This document shows, piece after piece, positions 6,597 to 14,495 of a stretch of DNA of 15,641 bases (its first letter is position 1; each line of letters begins with the position of its first letter). This stretch comes from Bacteroidota bacterium (GTDB lineage Bacteria > Bacteroidota > Bacteroidia > Flavobacteriales > Flavobacteriaceae). Location: positions 1-15,641 of the forward strand of contig JAJYTI010000029.1 of the NCBI GenBank assembly GCA_021793135.1, given 5' to 3'. A model generated the notes under the pieces. It saw only the letters and a list, made by a program, of their open reading frames with translations. It did no database searches and was not told where the DNA came from. The position numbers were made by a program, and so were the translations under genes.

Positions 6597-8213
6597 TTAT
6601 TTATTCTCTTTATGCTTAAACGCAGCTTTTACAAATTCTATAAATAACGGATGTGGATTTACAACCGTACTCTTATATTCTGGTTGGAATAACACGCCTA
6701 AATACCATGGATGACCTGGTATTTCTATCGCATCTATAAAATCATATTTTTCATTTATAGCAGAGATTTTCATACCTGCTTCTTCTACCGCATTACGCAT
6801 CGCTGTATTAAATTCATAACGATGTCGATGGCGTTCACTTATATCTTCTTTATTATAAATTGAATAAAGTAAACTGTCTTTAACAACAGTAGTTTCCCAT
6901 GCTCCTAAGCGCATAGTATCTTCCATTCCAATATTTAATTTCTTTTCTTGATCGACAATAAATAAAGGGAAGGATGATTCTGGATGCAGTTCCACTGAAT
7001 GTGCATCATCCCAATTCATTTTATTTTTAGCAAATTCTACTACTGCCATTTGCATTCCCATTCCTATTCCTAAAAATGGAACTTTATTTATTCTAGCATA
7101 TTTACTAGTCAGTACTTTTCCTGCAACCCCTCTCTCACCAAAAGCTGGAGCGACTAATATGGCATCTAAACTTCCTAATTGTTCTTCTAGATTTTCTTCG
7201 GTTAAATACTCCGAATGTATAGGTACTACCTCTACATCTATTTCATTGTATGCTCCGGCGTGAACAAAAGATTCTAAAATAGATTTATAGGACTCCATAA
7301 GTTCTACATACTTCCCTACCAATCCAATTCGAACAGAATGTTTCGGATTTTTATGTTTCTTTAAAAAAGCATTCCAACTTGTTAAATCTGGAGTGTGCTT
7401 TTCTGGTAAATGCAATTTTTTTAAAGTAATAGTATCCAGTCCTTCTTGTAACATTAAGTTGGGTACATCATATATAGTTGATGCATCTATAGATTGGATT
7501 ACTGCCTCTAATCTTACATTGCAAAACAAAGCTAGTTTGTTTCTTAATTCTTCTGACAACTCATGTTCTGTTCTACAAACCAATACATCTGCTTTAATTC
7601 CACTCTCCATCAAAGTTTTAACCGAGTGTTGGGTAGGTTTCGTTTTTAGCTCACCTGCTGCAGCTAAATATGGAATTAATGTTAGGTGGATTACCAAAGC
7701 ATTATCATCACCTAACTCCCACTTTAATTGACGAACCGTTTCTATATAAGGCAAAGACTCAATATCACCAACTGTACCACCAATTTCTGTAATAACAATA
7801 TCATACTCCCCACTTTCACCTAATTTCATTATACGACGTTTAATTTCATCGGTAATATGTGGTACTACTTGCACTGTTTTACCAGAAAAACCACCTCTAC
7901 GCTCTCTATCGATTATACTTTGATAAATTTTACCAGTAGTAACGGTGTTGGCTTTCGTAGTGGTTATATTTAAGAATCGCTCATAATGTCCAAGATCCAA
8001 ATCCGTTTCGGCACCATCTTCGGTTACGTAACACTCTCCATGCTCATATGGATTAAGCATACCAGAATCGATATTGATATACGGGTCAAGCTTTTGAATA
8101 GTAACGCTGTACCCTCTAGCTTGTAATAATTTGGCTAGCGATGCTGCAATAATTCCCTTTCCTAAAGAAGAAGATACGCCGCCCGTAACGAAGATATACT
8201 TAGTAGTGTCCAT
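6597..8213 (-). CDS. pyrG: CTP synthase PyrG with a degenerate glutaminase site
   Basis: PyrG makes CTP from UTP and ATP, taking nitrogen from glutamine through a C-terminal class I amidotransferase domain or from free ammonia. The protein is full length (538 residues). The synthase half looks intact: VTGGVSSSLGKG (9-20), IQKLDPYIN (39-47), GAETDLDLGHYERF (67-80) and TEIGGTVGDIES (142-153). The amidotransferase half (from about 295) keeps its fold motifs but not its catalytic triad. The nucleophile Cys379 of E. coli is Gly384 in LGIGMGMQ (codon at 7062-7064). His515 is Gln510 in FQPEY (6684-6686). Glu517 is kept as Glu512. The oxyanion-loop PGGFG is APAFG (Ala357), and GGTMRLG is EDTMRLG. By analogy with Cys379 mutants of E. 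coli PyrG, only ammonia-dependent activity should remain. The gene heads a pyrG-yidC operon, with a promoter about 40 bases upstream. Confidence 0.95.
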   Translation of the reverse strand: MDTTKYIFVTGGVSSSLGKGIIAASLAKLLQARGYSVTIQKLDPYINIDSGMLNPYEHGECYVTEDGAETDLDLGHYERFLNITTTKANTVTTGKIYQSIIDRERRGGFSGKTVQVVPHITDEIKRRIMKLGESGEYDIVITEIGGTVGDIESLPYIETVRQLKWELGDDNALVIHLTLIPYLAAAGELKTKPTQHSVKTLMESGIKADVLVCRTEHELSEELRNKLALFCNVRLEAVIQSIDASTIYDVPNLMLQEGLDTITLKKLHLPEKHTPDLTSWNAFLKKHKNPKHSVRIGLVGKYVELMESYKSILESFVHAGAYNEIDVEVVPIHSEYLTEENLEEQLGSLDAILVAPAFGERGVAGKVLTSKYARINKVPFLGIGMGMQMAVVEFAKNKMNWDDAHSVELHPESSFPLFIVDQEKKLNIGMEDTMRLGAWETTVVKDSLLYSIYNKEDISERHRHRYEFNTAMRNAVEEAGMKISAINEKYDFIDAIEIPGHPWYLGVLFQPEYKSTVVNPHPLFIEFVKAAFKHKENK

Positions 8214-8248
8214 AAAACTGTGGTTGTCGTGTTATTGTTTACGGGATG

Positions 8249-8256
8249 CAAATGTA
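8249..8256 (-). promoter_or_regulatory. Putative promoter (-7 element) for pyrG-yidC
   Basis: On the minus strand this reads TACATTTG, a perfect TAnnTTTG match, 36 bases before the pyrG ATG. Twenty-one bases further upstream is TTTC (in AATTTCGG), one base off the TTTG -33 consensus at an acceptable spacing. This is the best-formed promoter in the window. No attenuator or long leader is seen between it and pyrG. Confidence 0.55.
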
Positions 8257-8697
8257 CGGCTTTATTGAAGATTATCCGAAATTTTCTCTTAGGATTATGA
8301 ATAGTCGTAAAAATATATAGGTAGACAATACATAGAAATACGTCTGTCTATAGAAATCACAAAGATGCTTATTACAAAATCTTTAGAAACGCCTGTTTGA
8401 TAAAGGCTTAAAGTGGTATAAAAAAAGTGAAAATGAATACTAAGTAAACTACTCTAAATACTAACTCATAGGTTTACAATACTCACTTGGTGTTTTACTA
8501 ATTAAAGTAAAGAATGATATTAGCATTATAATTCAACTAGTAAATAGAAGATTCGATTATCTAAACTGAATTAAGAATTAACTTGGGGAAGAATATTTAA
8601 TTCAACTAACTAACCGAATTAATATTAATTACACTTTTATTTTATGTTGAAGGAAAAGATAGAGGCTTAGTTACACTCTCCCTCTTTCAACCTTTTT
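8257..8697. other. Gene-free intergenic region with a hairpin near its end; possible small RNA
   Basis: No credible protein-coding frame was found in this AT-rich stretch. The short direct repeat AATTCAACTA occurs at 8530-8539 and 8599-8608. A hairpin is formed at 8646-8691: GTTGAA (8646-8651) pairs with TTCAAC (8686-8691), and AGAGG (8661-8665) pairs with CCTCT (8681-8685), leaving an asymmetric bulge on the left arm. Together with the plus-strand terminator immediately after it, this could be the 3' part of a plus-strand small RNA. No TAnnTTTG promoter was found on the plus strand, and I did not recognise 6S RNA, SRP RNA, RNase P RNA or tmRNA signatures. Confidence 0.35.
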
Positions 8698-8737
8698 AAA
8701 GCTGTCGTTTAACCAATGACAGCTTTTTATTTTTTTA
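8698..8737 (+). terminator. Orphan plus-strand intrinsic terminator
   Basis: AAAGCTGTC (8698-8706) and GACAGCTTT (8718-8726) form a 9-bp stem around an 11-base loop, followed on the plus strand by TTTTTATTTTTTT ending at 8737. There is no plus-strand gene upstream to terminate. On the minus strand the hairpin follows the DUF3820 stop but runs into A's rather than T's, so it fits the plus strand far better. Confidence 0.65.
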
Positions 8738-8945
8738 TCAATGGCGTAAGTAAATATTCTAATCCATTTACTTTTATTTCGTGCATCTCTTGCATCATAC
8801 GTCCTAGTTTTCCTTGTGGGAATCCTTTTCCTTTATACCAGATATAGTAAGCTTCGGGAATATGCACTAAATATTTACCTTTAAAACGTCCGAATGGCAT
8901 CTTATAGTTGGCCAACTCTATTAAATGATGATTATTTCCAGTCAT
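8727..8945 (-). CDS. DUF3820 family protein
   Basis: This is a 72-residue cytoplasmic protein with no signal peptide or membrane segment. It matches the DUF3820 pattern: a MPFGRFKGKYL start motif (16-26), then IPEAYYIWY, KGFPQGKLG and EIKVNGLEYLLTPL. The function of the family is not established, and I do not assign one. The start at 8945 overlaps the end of the DUF922 gene by 14 bases in another frame, which suggests translational coupling. An alternative start at Met16 (8900) would still keep the whole conserved core, but the overlap favours the longer form. It is the last gene of the bshC-guaA operon. Its stop lies inside the T-run of an oppositely directed terminator. Confidence 0.85.
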   Translation of the reverse strand: MTGNNHHLIELANYKMPFGRFKGKYLVHIPEAYYIWYKGKGFPQGKLGRMMQEMHEIKVNGLEYLLTPLIKK

Positions 8946-9498
8946 TATATTTATTCAGTGAGTCTAGAACTCGTTCTTGCCATTCTAACTCTTTATCGAC
9001 ATTTAAGGAGTGTTTGCTTTCTCTATCATATTTATTTTGAAATGCAGCATGTTCTTTTTGTATTTTATTATACACACGCTCTGCTTCATTCCCTACTGAT
9101 TCAGAAGCAATTAATTCCGATAATTCTTTCTTAAGTTTTCTAGCAAAAAATTCACTGATATGAAAGTGATTTTGTTCATGCTCTAGCAAATAGTAATTTA
9201 TTTCATTTGGCTTATACCAAGATAACTCCGGTAAAAAATAACTATACACTTCATATCTATAATCCCATGCATCATTTATCACATCTTTTCTATACTGAAA
9301 TTTTAACGCAACTCCAGAAGAAGCTTGTGCAGACTCTATAGCATTAGATTCTGGGACTCCTTTAAAATCTTCCCAAGCTAATGGCCTTTCTTTATTCCAA
9401 TAAATAGTATCCTGTTGTGCATTAACATAATTTGCACACAATAAAGCAAATATGAAAAATACCTTTACTAAATAGGATATAGAGTTTTGCTTATTCAA
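8932..9498 (-). CDS. Exported DUF922 protein, putative zinc metallopeptidase
   Basis: This 188-residue protein has a Sec signal peptide (hydrophobic 10-24, likely cleavage after VNA at 27) and should act in the periplasm. RPLAWEDFKGVPE (38-50) followed by a SSGVALKF strand is the usual start of DUF922 proteins. The key motif is HEQNHFHISE with His107, Glu108, His111 and a downstream Glu116, which fits the HExxH zinc-peptidase pattern. A later YDRESKHSLN segment with His163 is in the place where family members carry another conserved His. Peptidase activity in DUF922 is predicted from the motif, not proven. The start overlaps the end of the LysM gene by 8 bases, so the two are likely coupled. 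The neighbour's peptidoglycan-binding repeats suggest an envelope role. Confidence 0.82.
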   Translation of the reverse strand: MNKQNSISYLVKVFFIFALLCANYVNAQQDTIYWNKERPLAWEDFKGVPESNAIESAQASSGVALKFQYRKDVINDAWDYRYEVYSYFLPELSWYKPNEINYYLLEHEQNHFHISEFFARKLKKELSELIASESVGNEAERVYNKIQKEHAAFQNKYDRESKHSLNVDKELEWQERVLDSLNKYNDWK

Positions 9499-11425
9499 CC
9501 ACCTTTAAATTTAAATCTTCAGTATACTGAACAATGTATCCTGTATTATTTTTATAACTATCTCTGAATTTAGATGAATATTGGAATTTATTCTCTACAT
9601 ATTCTGTTAAATATACTTTATCCGAAGCTTTATAAATTGTTTCGTCTGAAGCCAAACGAAGTAATACATCATATGTCAAATCGTAACCTCTTATTACATA
9701 ACGATTTGGAGTATTTTTGTACTGTTTTTCGTATCGGTTTACAAATTCAGACTCTTCTTCTGATAATGTACTCTTGTTTATAGAAGGGAAAGTAAATTTT
9801 AATCGTGCTAAATGTCTATTAGAAACATCGTGGTAATCGTATGCGTTACTCTTATCAGTAGTTAACAGTTGCATATCGTAGTTTCTAGCTACTCCATTAA
9901 GCATTCCTACAACATTACTTACCAACAATGGGTCATTTGACTCCAAGATAATCCAGTTTTCTTTATCCTTGTTAAGGAAAGGCTCTACTTCTTTTAGGTA
10001 CAAGAAACCTTTCTCTGTAGGAGTTATAGTTGTTATGCCAGAAACAATTTTTCTGATGTTTTTATATTTTTGACTACCAGCACTTAAATCTGTAATAAAT
10101 ATCACATTTTTATTAACACTGTTTTTTTCAATATACTTATACATCATATCTTCCAATACTTCATTAGTTGGTAAAGTTTGGAATAAGTTGTTGTATTTTC
10201 CAGTAACTCTATTTGTAAGTGGTGAGAAAACTGCTACTTTTTCTTTCTGTAAATCACGAGCTGCACGCTCCACTTCTGGCGATCGAATAGGTCCGATTAC
10301 CGCATCATATTGCTTAAAGTTATTACTTGAAATGAGTTGCGATACTTTGTTCGGTGAACCTTCTGTATCATAAACACGTAAATTTACAGGTAAGCCTAGT
10401 GCTGCAGCATCTTCAGCAGCCATAACGGCACCACGATAAAAATCTAGAGCTACACGTAAAGTGGCATCGTTTTGTAATATTTTAGAATTAGCATCAATGG
10501 AGTCTATATCTTGAATTCGAGATAAACGTAATGGTAACATTAATGCAATATTTTTATCTGAACGATTTTTAATATGGTCTTTTAAATCTATTACAGTGTT
10601 CTCTAAGATAGTCTCATCGTCTTTCAAATCCTCTGGATTGTCAATAGGAATCTTTAACACCATTCCTTTTTTCAATCCGTCGCCAGCAAGTGGGTTATGC
10701 TTAATTACTTCTTCTTTACTTACACCAAAGCGCTGTTGGATACGGAAAAAACCTTCCGCCTCTCCTACTTCATAATAAATAAATCCTTTGTCCTTATCAC
10801 TCATTTGTTTCCCTGCTGCTTCACTAGGAATAAGCAAGATGGTTCCTTCGGACAATACATCGCCCAACATTGGATTTAATTCCTTAATCTTATCTACAGA
10901 AGTATCATATTTTCTAGCTATAGAACTTAAAGTTTCTTTCGATTTAACAGTATGTGTAGCCATACCATTAATAGTAGATTCGCTATCTGAATCCATTTCA
11001 TCATCATCTATCCATACTCCATCGCGTATTTTTGTTGGTATACGAATAATCTCCCCTGCACGTATAGACTCGGAGTACAGATGTTTATTAAATTTTTTAA
11101 TTACATCTTCACTCACTTGATATTCTTTTGCTATGCCATATAAAGTCTCTCCACGCAGCACTTTATGTTCTCTAAAGTGTATATCGGCATTATCAAAAAT
11201 AGAGGTTTCACGAGGTATTCTTATTACCGTATTTGGGTAAATTCCATTTTCTGCCTCTGGATTAAGTTCCAAAATTGCTTCTTGCGTTACACCATATTGT
11301 TGAGCAATAGAATAAACGGTTTCTCCCTGTGCCACAGTATGAGTCCTATATTGTGATTGCTGTGGCATAATTGTACCACAACCTATAATCAACACAAAGC
11401 TTAACAGATATAAAAATTGTTTCAC
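9491..11425 (-). CDS. Lipoprotein with four LysM domains and a PBP1-like domain
   Basis: This 644-residue protein has a lipoprotein signal with lipobox LIIGC (Cys16), so it is anchored in a membrane facing the periplasm. Four LysM repeats follow: about 28-71 (HTVAQGETVYSIAQQYGV), 86-130 (RGETLYGIAKEY), 157-200 (SKETLSSIARKY) and a weaker fourth at 216-260. The third and fourth are separated by a short linker, and an acidic linker lies at 139-150. From about 290 a type 1 periplasmic-binding-protein fold begins (NIALMLPLR, FYRGAVMAAEDA, DAVIGPI, AVFSPLTN). It resembles branched-chain amino acid receptors and the outer-membrane LpoA-like fold. A ligand or a regulatory role on peptidoglycan synthases is possible, but neither is shown. 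The start is GTG at 11425; an in-frame stop lies just upstream, and the signal peptide begins correctly there. The gene lies 87 bases after guaA, a neighbourhood common in flavobacteria. Confidence 0.9.
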   Translation of the reverse strand: MKQFLYLLSFVLIIGCGTIMPQQSQYRTHTVAQGETVYSIAQQYGVTQEAILELNPEAENGIYPNTVIRIPRETSIFDNADIHFREHKVLRGETLYGIAKEYQVSEDVIKKFNKHLYSESIRAGEIIRIPTKIRDGVWIDDDEMDSDSESTINGMATHTVKSKETLSSIARKYDTSVDKIKELNPMLGDVLSEGTILLIPSEAAGKQMSDKDKGFIYYEVGEAEGFFRIQQRFGVSKEEVIKHNPLAGDGLKKGMVLKIPIDNPEDLKDDETILENTVIDLKDHIKNRSDKNIALMLPLRLSRIQDIDSIDANSKILQNDATLRVALDFYRGAVMAAEDAAALGLPVNLRVYDTEGSPNKVSQLISSNNFKQYDAVIGPIRSPEVERAARDLQKEKVAVFSPLTNRVTGKYNNLFQTLPTNEVLEDMMYKYIEKNSVNKNVIFITDLSAGSQKYKNIRKIVSGITTITPTEKGFLYLKEVEPFLNKDKENWIILESNDPLLVSNVVGMLNGVARNYDMQLLTTDKSNAYDYHDVSNRHLARLKFTFPSINKSTLSEEESEFVNRYEKQYKNTPNRYVIRGYDLTYDVLLRLASDETIYKASDKVYLTEYVENKFQYSSKFRDSYKNNTGYIVQYTEDLNLKVVE

Positions 11426-11512
11426 TACACTTTAGTTTTAGTTTCTACTTAATACACAACTTTAATCTTTCTATGAAATTGTATAAAGCTATTTAAAGTA
11501 TTCTTAAATATT

Positions 11513-13036
11513 TTATTCCCACTCAATAGTTGCTGGTGGTTTAGAGCTGATATCATAAACTACTCTGTTTACACCATTTACATTATGGATAATCAAATTA
11601 CTTATTTCTTTTAAAAAGTCATGAGGAAGTGGCACCCAATCAGCTGTCATACCATCTACTGAATGAACGGCACGTAAAGCCACTACACTCTCGTAGGTAC
11701 GTTCATCGTGCATAACTCCTACACTTTGAACAGGCAATAATATAGCACCTGCCTGCCATACTTTATCATATAGATCCCAACGACGTAAACCATCAATAAA
11801 AATATGATCTACTTCTTGTAAGATAGCAACTTTTTCTGGAGTTATATCTCCCAATATACGAATAGCTAGCGCAGGACCAGGAAATGGATGTCTTCCAATA
11901 AGCTCTTTAGCAATTCCCATTTTTAATCCTACTCTACGCACCTCATCTTTAAACAACATACGCAAAGGCTCTACAATCTTCAATTTCATAAAATCAGGTA
12001 ACCCTCCTACGTTGTGGTGAGATTTCACTGCTACCCCTTTATTTGCTACTGATACACTTTCGATAACATCTGGGTAAATGGTGCCTTGCCCTAAAAACTC
12101 TACCCCCTCTATCTCATTTGCTTGATGGTCGAATACTTCGATAAATACTCGTCCTATTATTTTACGTTTTTCTTCAGGATCTGAAACTCCCTTTAATTCT
12201 CCTAAAAATTCTTTTGAAGCATCTACTCCTTTTACATTTAATCCTAAATGTTCATATTGTGCTAATACACTACTAAATTCATCTTTACGAAGTAGTCCGT
12301 TATTTACAAAAATACAATACAAATTTTTACCGATAGCTTTGTGCAATAACATAGCTGCTACTGTTGAATCTACTCCACCACTTAAACCTAATACTACTTT
12401 ACTATCTCCTATTTGTTCTTTTAAACTAGAAACGGTATTTTCTATAAAAACTTCTGATGTCCATTCTTGTTTCACTCCCACTTGAGATACCAAGAAGTTT
12501 TTCAACATCGTTTTTCCTTCGGTAGTATAATATATTTGAGGATAGAATTGCATTCCATAAATAAGCGTATCTTTTACTTTAAAGAATACGGTATAATTAT
12601 CTATACGCGCTAAAGATTGTACATTCTCTGGCAAAGATTCTATTTTTGCACCTGTAGCTGTCCACACTTGAGTCTTAGAGCTGCAATTTTCTAGAATCGC
12701 ATCTTTAGAAAGAACTTCCATCTGCTTTGTATAATTCTCTTCTGAAATATCGTTCGAAAGCTTCCCTCCTAAATCTTGCAATAACAACTGCGCACTATAT
12801 CCCATGGCTAAAATCGGCAACTTACCTTTAATTTTAGCCCAATCAATAGTTGGTGCATCATTATCATAAATAGTTGCAGGACTTCCTGAAAGGATTATTG
12901 CCTTATAGTTAGATAGATCTTCTGGAATATTATAATAAGGGTGAATTTCGCAGAAAATCTGTAGTTCGCGAACATCTCTAGCAATTAGCTGAGTATAAGT
13001 CGAACCAAAATCGAGAATTAAAACTGTATTTTGCAT
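11513..13036 (-). CDS. guaA: GMP synthase GuaA with a degenerate glutaminase domain
   Basis: GuaA converts XMP to GMP with ATP, using glutamine via an N-terminal class I amidotransferase domain or free ammonia. I use ATG at 13036 (507 residues); a TTG two codons upstream is less likely. The synthetase half is well preserved: SGGVDST PP-loop at 219-225, GQGTIYPDVIES, KSHHNVGGLP, and the dimerisation end DISSKPPATIEWE. The amidotransferase half (1-185) is eroded. The catalytic Cys86 of E. coli is Gly79 in AMGYSAQ (codon 12800-12802). His181 is Tyr165 and Glu183 is Gln167 in QFYPQIYYT. The normal WMSHGD motif reads WTATGA (125-130). The domain is complete in length, so this is loss of catalysis rather than truncation. 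Ammonia-dependent activity should remain. It lies 61 bases after the decarboxylase gene, within the same minus-strand run. Confidence 0.95.
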   Translation of the reverse strand: MQNTVLILDFGSTYTQLIARDVRELQIFCEIHPYYNIPEDLSNYKAIILSGSPATIYDNDAPTIDWAKIKGKLPILAMGYSAQLLLQDLGGKLSNDISEENYTKQMEVLSKDAILENCSSKTQVWTATGAKIESLPENVQSLARIDNYTVFFKVKDTLIYGMQFYPQIYYTTEGKTMLKNFLVSQVGVKQEWTSEVFIENTVSSLKEQIGDSKVVLGLSGGVDSTVAAMLLHKAIGKNLYCIFVNNGLLRKDEFSSVLAQYEHLGLNVKGVDASKEFLGELKGVSDPEEKRKIIGRVFIEVFDHQANEIEGVEFLGQGTIYPDVIESVSVANKGVAVKSHHNVGGLPDFMKLKIVEPLRMLFKDEVRRVGLKMGIAKELIGRHPFPGPALAIRILGDITPEKVAILQEVDHIFIDGLRRWDLYDKVWQAGAILLPVQSVGVMHDERTYESVVALRAVHSVDGMTADWVPLPHDFLKEISNLIIHNVNGVNRVVYDISSKPPATIEWE

Positions 13037-13097
13037 AGACAAAAATAATGAAAATATGATTTATAGCGTATTTCCTCGCATATTTAATGTTTTTTTA

Positions 13098-14495
13098 TTA
13101 ATCTAAATGCATAGAATGCAATACCGAAACAATATCGTCTTGTGTGGTATCTGGATTTATAAAGCAGAAGCGAGCAACTGTTTCGTGTTCTCCAGTTTCT
13201 TTATTACGCCATTGTGTAGGGGTTACTAAGGCAAATCCTTCCTTATGATTTCTATAGGTCCATTCTCTATAATCTTCAGCAGACCAACCTTTTCTTCTAA
13301 ACAATACACAAGACAAACTTACTGGTCTTACAATCTCCACAAAGTCCATCGCATCTATATGTCTTTCGGCTATTTGTGCTAGTTCCAGACCTCGCTCGAT
13401 AGCTTGTTGATATCTTTTGGTTCCATGCATGGCTAAAGAAAACCATAGAGGTAATCCTCGAACTCTTCTTGTTAATTGGATTTGATAATCCGCTGGGTTG
13501 AATCCATACGCTCCTTCATCTTTAAAAATGGATAAGTAAGGACCTTTTTGCGAATGTGCTTTTTCTGCTAACTCCATATCACGATAGATTACAGCACCAC
13601 AATCGTAAGGTGAAAACAACCATTTATGTGGGTCTATGGTGATACTATCTGCATTTTCTATTCCTGCAAATCTATGTTTTACCGAAGGTGCTGCCAGTGC
13701 TCCTCCTCCATAAGCAGCATCTACGTGCAACCAAAGATCTTCTTCACTACATATCTGTGAAATTCCTTGAAGATCATCTATAATACCCGCATTTGTTGTT
13801 CCTGCTGTAGCAACAACAGCAAACAAACGCTTTCTATCTATTTCTGATAAATTATCTACAGCTTCTTTCACCATTTTGCCAGTCATCTTATCATCTTCAT
13901 ACCCAATAGCAATTACATCGGCATCGATTACATTGGCCATTGATTTAACACTAGAGTGGGCACTCTTGGAAGTTAATAATAGAGAACGTAAAACTTTACG
14001 TTCTTCCTTTTTATCTCGCCAAGTCTGTCTTGCAGCTACTAAAGCAGATAAGTTTGCTGAAGTACCTCCACTTGTAAATACTCCAAAAGCTGTTTCTGGT
14101 AGACCTGTTAATGACACCAACCATTCCATTGCTCTATTTTCACAAAAGATTGCACCGGCTCCTTCCATCCAATATGCACCATGAATAGAAGATGCAGAGG
14201 TTATCAAGTCGAATAAAATAGAGGCTCTAGTTGGAGATGCAGGAACAAAAGCAAAGTTCTTTGGGTGATCTACTGGAACGGTAGCTTTTACTAATACGTC
14301 TTTGAATAAAGCTAGCGCTTTTTCACCACCTATACCATTTTCGGTTACCGTGTCACCAACTAATTCTAACAGCTTTTCTTCGGTTTTTGGTGCACCAAGA
14401 TCGGGGTTCGTATTGGAAATTCTATTAATGGTATACTTCATAACATCCATAGTCATTTCGACTAGGTTGATATCCAGTTTATGCATGCTTTTCAT
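13098..14495 (-). CDS. PLP-dependent group II amino-acid decarboxylase family protein
   Basis: This 465-residue protein is a pyridoxal-phosphate fold type I enzyme related to aromatic amino acid, glutamate and diaminobutyrate decarboxylases. Visible features are the substrate-side FAFVPASPT (81-89), FTSGGTSANL for phosphate binding (140-149), the ring-stacking His180 in SAHSSV, TAGTTNAG (230-237), Asp259 in HVDAAYGGG, and the Schiff-base Lys291 in DPHKWLFSPYDCG. The flexible-loop segment reads NPADYQIQLTRRVRGLPLWF (333-352). It lacks an obvious equivalent of the catalytic Tyr332 of mammalian AADC, so it may belong to a different substrate group; the substrate cannot be named from sequence. 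ATG at 14495 overlaps the bshC stop in ATGA (4 bases), implying translational coupling with bacillithiol synthesis. The enzyme is cytosolic, with no signal peptide. Confidence 0.88.
   Translation of the reverse strand: MKSMHKLDINLVEMTMDVMKYTINRISNTNPDLGAPKTEEKLLELVGDTVTENGIGGEKALALFKDVLVKATVPVDHPKNFAFVPASPTRASILFDLITSASSIHGAYWMEGAGAIFCENRAMEWLVSLTGLPETAFGVFTSGGTSANLSALVAARQTWRDKKEERKVLRSLLLTSKSAHSSVKSMANVIDADVIAIGYEDDKMTGKMVKEAVDNLSEIDRKRLFAVVATAGTTNAGIIDDLQGISQICSEEDLWLHVDAAYGGGALAAPSVKHRFAGIENADSITIDPHKWLFSPYDCGAVIYRDMELAEKAHSQKGPYLSIFKDEGAYGFNPADYQIQLTRRVRGLPLWFSLAMHGTKRYQQAIERGLELAQIAERHIDAMDFVEIVRPVSLSCVLFRRKGWSAEDYREWTYRNHKEGFALVTPTQWRNKETGEHETVARFCFINPDTTQDDIVSVLHSMHLD

Noticed and set aside
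6597..8213. pyrG and guaA read as pseudogenes or sequencing errors
   Set aside because: Both frames are intact and synthase motifs are conserved. Several separate in-frame substitutions cluster only in glutaminase motifs, which errors would not produce.
8322..8350. Inverted repeat TAGACA / TGTCTA
   Set aside because: Only 6 bp with a 17-base spacer and no T-run; this is within chance for AT-rich sequence.
8530..8608. Two copies of AATTCAACTA as a repeat array or attachment site
   Set aside because: Only two 10-bp AT-rich copies 69 bases apart, with no mobile-element gene nearby.
8925..9134. Plus-strand 69-codon frame
   Set aside because: It lies wholly opposite the DUF922 and DUF3820 genes, has no family resemblance and looks like a shadow frame; the same holds for the other short plus-strand frames inside minus-strand genes.
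13037..13042. TTG start two codons upstream for guaA (509-residue form)
   Set aside because: The ATG at 13036 gives the family's usual N-terminus (MQNTVLILDFGS) and is the stronger start codon.
13040..13047. TATTTTTG on the minus strand as a guaA promoter
   Set aside because: It is only a few bases from the start codon, has no -33 element, and lies in an AT-rich gap where chance matches are expected.
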